Source of the DNA: DATGIQ01 sp035295665
GTDB lineage: Bacteria; Planctomycetota; Planctomycetia; Gemmatales; Gemmataceae
Assembly (NCBI GenBank): GCA_035295665.1
Contig: DATGIQ010000010.1
Coordinates: 1-8,528 of the forward strand
DNA length: 8,528 bases
Direction of reading: 5' to 3'
Positions 1-5,300 of this stretch are shown piece by piece. How positions within the stretch are numbered: position 1 is the stretch's first letter; every line of letters starts with the position of its first letter. The notes under the pieces are model-generated. The model did no database searches. It was not told the origin of the DNA and was given only the letters and a program-made list of their open reading frames with translations. Position numbers and translations under genes: made by a program.

Positions 1-1
1 T

Positions 2-853
2 TTGGATGTACCGTTCGCCATCGTGGACGCCACCACGCTGACCGAAGCCGGCTACGTCGGCGAGGACGTGGAAAATCTTCTCCTGAAGCTTCTCCATGCC
101 AGCGACTTTGATATCGAGGCGGCCCAGCGCGGCATCATCTACATCGATGAGGTAGACAAGATCGCCAAGACTAGCCAAAACGTCAGCATCACCCGGGATG
201 TGAGCGGCGAAGGCGTGCAGCAGGCGTTGCTCAAAATGCTCGAAGGCACCGTCAGCAACGTCCCGCCCCAGGGTGGCCGGAAGCATCCCGAGCAGCAATA
301 TATCCAGATCGATACCAGCAACATCCTGTTCATCTGTGGCGGTACCTTCGTCGGCTTGGACAACATCATTTCCCGTCGCGTCGGCCGCAAGACCATCGGC
401 TTCGGCAGCAACCCGGAGCAGCGCGAGACCGATCTCGGCGAGCTGCTGAGCAAGGTGACCAGCGACGATCTGATGGCCTTTGGCATGATTCCCGAGTTCG
501 TCGGCCGTTTGCCGGTGATTGCCGCACTTGATCCTCTCGATGAGGAAGCGCTGGTGCGGATCCTTACAGAGCCCCGCAACGCCCTGGTGCGGCAGTACCA
601 AAAGCTGTTCGAGATGGAGTCGGCGGCGCTCGAATTCCACCCGCAGGCCCTGCGTCAGATTGCCATCCTGGCGCGTGAACGGGACACCGGGGCGCGCGGT
701 TTGCGCAGCATCGTCGAACAACTAATGACCGACATCATGTTCGAGCTGCCGGAGATCGAGCCCAAAGGAAAATACGTGGTGACCGAAGCCGTGGTCCGCG
801 GCGAGGCCACCTTGTTCGATAAGAAGCCTACCACGGACAAGAAGAGCGCGTGA
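2..853 (+). CDS. clpX: ATP-dependent Clp protease ATP-binding subunit ClpX, 5'-truncated by window edge
   Basis: ClpX is the AAA+ hexameric unfoldase that feeds proteins to the ClpP peptidase in the cytoplasm. About 283 residues are visible. The N-terminal zinc-binding domain and the Walker A loop lie before the window, so the TTG at base 2 is an internal Leu codon and not a start. Visible motifs, numbered within the fragment, are: pore-1 loop GYVG (17-20), Walker B IIYIDE (45-50), the RKH pore loop (93-95), sensor 1 NILFICGG (107-114), the IGF loop that docks on ClpP (132-134), the Arg finger in PEFVGR (R169), and sensor 2 GARGLR (230-235). The IGF loop implies a ClpP partner, whose gene is often just upstream of clpX but cannot be seen here. 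The C-terminus is intact and ends in a short Lys-rich tail. The reading frame is unbroken, and the identification is near certain. Confidence 0.97.
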   Translation: MDVPFAIVDATTLTEAGYVGEDVENLLLKLLHASDFDIEAAQRGIIYIDEVDKIAKTSQNVSITRDVSGEGVQQALLKMLEGTVSNVPPQGGRKHPEQQYIQIDTSNILFICGGTFVGLDNIISRRVGRKTIGFGSNPEQRETDLGELLSKVTSDDLMAFGMIPEFVGRLPVIAALDPLDEEALVRILTEPRNALVRQYQKLFEMESAALEFHPQALRQIAILARERDTGARGLRSIVEQLMTDIMFELPEIEPKGKYVVTEAVVRGEATLFDKKPTTDKKSA

Positions 854-870
854 AAGAAAGCGGCAGTCCA

Positions 871-922
871 GAAGAGGGGGAGAGGAGGAGAGCGCGCAGG
901 TCTCCTCCTCTCCCCCCTCTTC
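871..922. repeat. Long polypurine/polypyrimidine inverted repeat (hairpin) after clpX, possible terminator or attenuator
   Basis: The left arm (871-891) is entirely purine: GAAGA, then G5, then AGAGGAGGAGA. The right arm (901-922) is its reverse complement apart from one extra C in the C6 run. This gives a 21-bp stem with a single bulge and a 9-base loop (GCGCGCAGG). It begins 17 bases after the clpX stop. It is followed by TTGTCTCCTTGT, which is only moderately T-rich, so this is not a textbook intrinsic terminator. It could be a weak terminator, an attenuator between clpX and the YhaM-like gene, an mRNA 3'-end stabiliser, or one copy of a dispersed intergenic repeat. The structure is seen directly; the function is inferred. 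Confidence 0.8.
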
Positions 923-966
923 TTGTCTCCTTGTCGGCCCGGCGGCCTGGATGGTTGTCTTCACCC

Positions 967-971
967 GGAGG
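967..971 (+). promoter_or_regulatory. Ribosome binding site that fixes the start of the YhaM-like gene
   Basis: GGAGG lies 4 bases before the GTG at 976. It decides against the in-frame GTG at 850, which overlaps the clpX stop and would force translation through the long hairpin, giving an Arg/Pro/Ser-rich extension of 42 residues with no recognisable character. Confidence 0.8.
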
Positions 972-975
972 CAAT

Positions 976-1989
976 GTGGCGCGCTCGAAACCACCCCTGG
1001 TTCGGCTGAGCGAGTTGACCGCAGGCCAAGCCGGTGATTTTTTCGCGCTGCTCGGCGAACGGAGCCGCAACGCCACGCGCGAAGGCAAGCCATATTACAC
1101 CTGCCGTTTTCGGGACGCCCGCCGACGGGTCACGTTCATGGTCTGGGCCGACACCATCTGGTTCGAGCCGTGTGAACGCGAATGGCGGGAGGGGCAAGTC
1201 TACAAAATCCGAGGTCTGTATACCGAGCACGAGAAATACGGCGGACAGATTGAGGTGCAGAACATCCGTCCCGTCACGGACGCCGATCGGACGGACGGAT
1301 TCGATCCGACCGAATTTGTCGAGCACTCTCGGTATGACCCGGCGGCCATGTTGGCCGAGCTGAAGGGCCTGGCCGAGGCGCAAATTGGCGAAGCCTCCCT
1401 ACGGCGCTTGGTGTCAACCTTGCTCGATCGCCATGCGGAACCGCTCCAGCGCTTGCCGGCGACGCGGAACAAGTTCTATCCTTTCTCCGGCGGCCTGCTG
1501 GAACACACGCTGTCCGTGACGCATACCTGTCTTCAGCTGGTGGCCAAGTTTGCCGCCCAATTCCCGGAGTTGCAGCCACCGCTCAATCGCGATTTGGTGG
1601 TAGCCGGGGCGATCCTGCACGATATTGGCCGGGTGCTGGAGCTGGACGACGATCCGCTCCACGCGCAGCCCACCGTCCCCGGCCGGCTCCTGGGGCACCT
1701 CATTCTTGGCCGCGATCTGATCCGCGACACAGCCCGGGAACTGGGCGACGTGCAGCCCGAGCTACTCCAGTTGCTGGAACACATTCTCATTTCGCATCTC
1801 ACGCTCCCGGAATGGGGATCGCCTCGCCTGCCGCTGATTCCGGAGTGCTTGATCATCCATCATGCCGACGACCTGGACGCGAAGCTGGAAATGTACGTTC
1901 GCTGCTTGAGCCGCGATCAAGCCGCGGGACCCTTTACCGACCGGGACCCTGTGCTCGGACGGCAGCTCTACAAAGGGCGGAGCGTGTAG
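976..1989 (+). CDS. YhaM-type protein: OB-fold nucleic-acid-binding domain plus HD phosphohydrolase domain, probable 3'-5' exoribonuclease
   Basis: The 337-residue product matches the two-domain layout of YhaM, a cytoplasmic metal-dependent 3'-5' exoribonuclease of roughly 310-330 residues in Firmicutes. Residues about 5-105 form an OB-fold: GKPYYTCRFRDARRRVTF starts at 37, and the segment QIEVQNIRPV ends near 100. The HD domain follows, with GGLLEHTLSV (H177), H183, the diagnostic HD pair in AILHDIGRVLEL (H215, D216), H269, H274, and HHADDLDAK (H295, H296, D298, D299). The GTG start is chosen because GGAGG sits just before it. The gene lies 122 bases after clpX on the same strand. I see no good promoter in that spacer, so it may be co-transcribed with clpX, modulated by the hairpin. 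Where Firmicute YhaM proteins have, as I remember, a His-His pair just before the GL motif, this protein has Phe-Tyr. The family call is firm. Exoribonuclease activity is inferred, and another HD-domain hydrolase role is possible. Confidence 0.85.
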   Translation: MARSKPPLVRLSELTAGQAGDFFALLGERSRNATREGKPYYTCRFRDARRRVTFMVWADTIWFEPCEREWREGQVYKIRGLYTEHEKYGGQIEVQNIRPVTDADRTDGFDPTEFVEHSRYDPAAMLAELKGLAEAQIGEASLRRLVSTLLDRHAEPLQRLPATRNKFYPFSGGLLEHTLSVTHTCLQLVAKFAAQFPELQPPLNRDLVVAGAILHDIGRVLELDDDPLHAQPTVPGRLLGHLILGRDLIRDTARELGDVQPELLQLLEHILISHLTLPEWGSPRLPLIPECLIIHHADDLDAKLEMYVRCLSRDQAAGPFTDRDPVLGRQLYKGRSV

Positions 1990-2026
1990 CACACTTCAAA
2001 GCCGATTGCGTGGAGTTCGGTCTACT

Positions 2027-2140
2027 GGAACGTTTCACGGATTCGATGAAGGGACGGTCTTTACCCGCGCCGGCTACCAGCTCGCGATCACGGACCAGGG
2101 AGGTAGCGGAGATCAAAGCGTTGTGCCGAAGCGAATTTCG
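2027..2140 (+). pseudogene. Remnant of the C-terminus of a paralogue of the giant surface protein
   Basis: Translated in the frame starting at 2027, this segment aligns without gaps to the last 38 residues of the giant protein (7599-7712), with 17 identities by hand count. Shared landmarks are GTF-x-G, E-x-T, FT, G-x-Q, IT, GG, SV and a final Arg; most other positions are conservative (V/I, Y/F, Q/R, I/L). The similarity stops where the giant protein ends. A TGA follows at 2142-2144, one base out of frame, as if a small indel had shifted the original stop. No start codon with a ribosome binding site and no upstream body of a gene are present: the segment begins 37 bases after the YhaM-like stop. 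The likely history is that a related gene once stood here and was nearly all deleted. Identity at the DNA level is clearly lower than a recent duplication would give, so the event is old or the two copies were already diverged. Confidence 0.72.
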
Positions 2141-2193
2141 TTGATGACGCCGATGGATGAGGATGAATTCTGTAAAAAACCGGCGCATCTCCG

Positions 2194-2222
2194 TTGCGAA
2201 CGCTTTCAGTCCTGATTATAAT
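2194..2222 (+). promoter_or_regulatory. Sigma-70-type promoter for the giant surface-protein gene
   Basis: TTGCGA (2194-2199, 4 of 6 matches to the consensus -35 box) is followed after exactly 17 bases by a perfect TATAAT (2217-2222). Transcription would begin near 2229, leaving a leader of about 100 bases before the ATG at 2331. This placement argues that the giant gene is transcribed independently of clpX and the YhaM-like gene, and that candidate starts upstream of 2229 are not used. The call is from sequence pattern only. Confidence 0.7.
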
Positions 2223-2244
2223 CGGATCGCGGAACGTATGTCTG
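2215..2244 (-). promoter_or_regulatory. Possible divergent (minus-strand) promoter sharing the -10 box
   Basis: The -10 region is a perfect 10-base palindrome, GATTATAATC (2214-2223), so the minus strand also reads TATAAT (complement of 2215-2220). Eighteen bases upstream on that strand is CAGACA (complement of 2239-2244), which matches TTGACA at 4 of 6 positions. A transcript from it would run antisense through the remnant and into the 3' end of the YhaM-like gene. No minus-strand gene is present to receive it, so this may be symmetry-driven divergent transcription or have no function. Confidence 0.35.
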
Positions 2245-2321
2245 AAGATGAATGCATATCCCGCACGGGTAGGTCCACTAATTTCCGCGCCGGACCGTTT
2301 CTCTTGTCATTTCTCACTGCC

Positions 2322-2325
2322 GAGG
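2322..2325 (+). promoter_or_regulatory. Ribosome binding site of the giant surface-protein gene
   Basis: GAGG lies 5 bases before the ATG at 2331. With the downstream Arg-rich N-terminus and the promoter at 2194-2222, it supports 2331 as the start over the in-frame ATG at 2238, which has no comparable ribosome binding site and would fall only about 10 bases after the predicted transcription start. Confidence 0.6.
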
Positions 2326-2330
2326 TTTTC

Positions 2331-5300
2331 ATGCGAACGAGAAGATCACATCGAGCACTGCAACGAGTATCACCGCATGTCGCTGGTTCAAAAAGCTCCA
2401 GGTCGAGGCGGACGTTTCGGCCGTCGCTAGAATCATTGGAACACCGCCTTCAGCCGGGCGATATGATCCTCGGCTCCCTCGCAACCGCGCCCTGGGGTAT
2501 GGGGGTTGCCAGCATCGAGATGCCATTAGGCCTCAGCCCCAATGGACCAGAGCCCGATGGGCCCCCGGCCATCTGCTCGAACGAGGATCCCGCAAGTTCA
2601 CTGGGCCCTACTTCCTCCTCGACGGCTACCTTTGCTGAAGGCGGCAGTGTCCACATGCTGTCTGCGGACGTACTGGCAGGCGTGCCAACTCATGTCGACG
2701 GTCCCGATCCGCTCACGCCCGGAAGCCACCAAGCACTTGCCGGACAAGAAGCGGTGAATCTGTCGGCCGGCGTGGCGTTGCTCGGGTCGTCCACTCTCTC
2801 GGGAGAACCAAGCTTGGCCACGGCGGGCGGAGAACTGCCGTTTTCGTCTCTTGCCTTGACAGGGGCCGGCGATGTCATGAGCCGGATGCCCCAGATGTTC
2901 GCCGCGGCTCCCCATATGGCATTCGATGCCGCTACGGGCCAATTGACGATCCGCTCGGACGCCGGCCAGCATACGGTCCACACCACGCTCACTGCCGACG
3001 GCTTCGTCGATGTCAGCCTGGACGGACAGCGGCACTCCAGCAATCCCGCATCGCCTTCCTTCGATCGTGCGCTGGCCGGTACAACTGAGTCCGCGCTGAC
3101 CGGCATTCGTTACGTTGGCAGCAGCGGCGACACCCTGTCTCTGGACTCTCAGCAGCCCGCGGCGGCTCTCCATCTCCAGGCCGCCGGCGCCTCCGTGGTC
3201 CTCGGGAATGTGGTCACGTCTGGTCCTTTGGCCGTTCTCGCATCGAATGTCACGGTAACTGGCGTGGTGCAGTCCAGCCGAATCGATGTGGCTGCAGGAG
3301 TATTTGTCAACAGCGGGCAACTCCACGCCGGCGGCGCCAACGGCGGGCAAATCCACATCCAGGCGAACAATGTGCTGAATGCCGGCCCTATCTCGGCGGA
3401 CAGCACGGCTCCGGGCGGCACGGCCGGCGAAGTGAGCATCGCGTTCACCGAAGCGTATGTTGCGACGACCGGTGCGGTGGACTCCGCCAGCAGTGTTGCC
3501 GGCCCGGCGGGGCATGTAACTATCGATGGCGGCGACACCGGTCATCTATTTAGCAGTGGCCGTGAGCTGGCCACCGGGTCGAGCGGCGGAGTGGTGGAAC
3601 TCGTTAGCCAGGATGTGGTCCTGGATGCCGCCACGCTAGATGCCTCGGGCAATGTGGGGGGGGGCTCGGTATGGATCGGTAGTGCCTCCCAGGGAGAGAG
3701 TCTCGCCGAGCCAAATACGGCCACCGTGACCGTGACCTCCGCCAGCACGATCCGGGCAGATGCTCTGCAAAAGGGCGATGGCGGGCGGGTGTTGGTCTGG
3801 GCCGGCCAGAGCACGACATTTGACGGGTCGGTGTCGGTGCGGGGCGGCCGCGCCGGTGGTTCCGGCGGGATCGTCGATCTGTCGGGCGAGGGCGGATTGA
3901 GCTACGGGGGTTCCGCGGATGCGAGTGCCAGCCTTGGCCGGAGCGGGACCCTCCTCCTCGATCCAAAAAATATCACCATCGATGCGGCTCCGACCGGCGG
4001 CTTTCCGCAGTTCGACCTGATGGATCCCCATCCCACGGCTAGCGGCGGCTTTGGCACTTACCTCTCGGTTCTCGGCAAGGGCAACGTCGTCGTGACCAAT
4101 CCCAATGACAACCTTGGCGGGGCCAAGGCGGGGGCCGTGTATCTGTTTGATGGGCTCAGTGGGGCGCTGATCAGCGCGCTGGTCGGCAGCCATCCCAATG
4201 ATCAGGTGGGTTACGACCTCGATTTCAACTCTCCGATTGTCCTCTTGAGCAATGGTAATTACCTGATCCAAAGCCCGTTCTGGAATGGCAATCAGGGCGC
4301 GGTGACGTGGGCCAGTGGCACTACCGGGATTAGCGGTACCCTTTCCGCCGCCAATAGTCTCGTCGGTAGCAGTGCCGGGGATGAGCTGGGTTTTGTCAAT
4401 GGCGGCACCGAGATCACGCCGCTGGACAATGGTAACTATGTGGTCGCAAGTCCAAGCTGGAGCCAGCATCGCGGGGCGGTGACTTGGGGAGATGGTAGCA
4501 CGGGAGTCCGCGGCATCGTTTCTGCTGCCAATAGCCTTGTTGGAAGCAACTCCGGCGACAATGTTGGCCGTGTCCTCCGCTTGACCAACGGCAACTACGT
4601 TGTCGAAAGTTCTCTCTGGAATGGTACGCGCGGGGCCGTAACGTGGGGCAGTGGTAGCGCCGGTGTTAGCGGCCTGATTTCCGCTGCCAATAGCCTTGTC
4701 GGCAGCAACCCGGGCGATATGGTCGGCAGCGATCCAAGTGGTGTCAACACGGTCGTTTCCTTGAACAACGGCAATTACGTGGTCGGAAGCTCATCCTGGA
4801 ACGGCCGTCGCGGGGCCGTGACCTGGGGCAACGGCACCACGGGAACGAATGGCACGGTCTCTGACGCCAACAGCTTTGTCGGCACGAACCCTCAAGATCA
4901 GGTGGGCGAAATCCTTACGCCCTTGAGCAACAGCAACTACGTGGCAGCGAGTCCGCAGTGGAACGGCATGCGCGGGGCGGCGACCTGGTTCAACGGCAGC
5001 ATGGCAACGACCGGCTCCGTCTCCGCCGCCAATAGTATCGTCGGCAGCACACCGGGCGATTTGGTGGGATCGGGGAGCTTCAGCGGTGGTGTCGTCCCGG
5101 TGAGCAATGGGAATTTCGTCGTGTTAAGTTCTGCTTGGAATAGCTACCGGGGCGCAGTGACCTGGGGCGATGGCACCACGGGAGTCACCGGCACGGTCTC
5201 CCAGGCCAATAGCCTTGTGGGCAGCACGCCGGACGATAGGGTGGGTTTCTCGGGCAGCGACGCTCCGGATGTCACGCTCTTGAGCAATGGCAACTACGTG

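Larger units (their letters stand above)
1990..2330. other. 341-base intergenic region between the YhaM-like gene and the giant surface-protein gene
   Basis: I find no intact gene here. In order it holds: a decayed fragment resembling the C-terminus of the downstream giant protein (2027-2140), a sigma-70-like promoter (2194-2222) with a palindromic -10 region (2214-2223), an untranslated leader of about 100 bases, and a ribosome binding site (2322-2325). The open frame of the giant gene extends upstream to 2157. That stretch crosses the promoter and shows no domain-like sequence, so I treat it as non-coding. Confidence 0.75.

Noticed and set aside
850..975. In-frame GTG at 850 as the start of the YhaM-like gene, overlapping the clpX stop
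   Set aside because: The extra 42 codons run through both arms of the hairpin and give an Arg/Pro/Ser-rich stretch with no family similarity. GGAGG before the GTG at 976 is a much better start signal.
2006..2215. Small stand-alone gene of 69 codons (TTG start)
   Set aside because: There is no ribosome binding site. Its central 38 codons match the tail of a much larger protein, and the rest is featureless, so a pseudogene remnant explains it better.
2228..2288. Leader hairpin or riboswitch from CGCGGAA (2228-2234) pairing with TTCCGCG (2282-2288)
   Set aside because: Only 7 base pairs with a loop of nearly 50 bases and no extension of the pairing; this is expected by chance in GC-rich DNA.
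2157..2330. Upstream in-frame starts of the giant gene at 2157 or 2238
   Set aside because: 2157 lies before the predicted promoter and the frame crosses the -10 box. 2238 has no good ribosome binding site. The Arg-rich planctomycete N-terminus begins at 2331, with GAGG in front of it.
3636..4469. 277-codon minus-strand open frame overlapping the haemagglutinin-like region and first repeats
   Set aside because: It is antisense to a well-supported gene, with repeat-derived composition and no recognisable domain; high GC content favours such frames.
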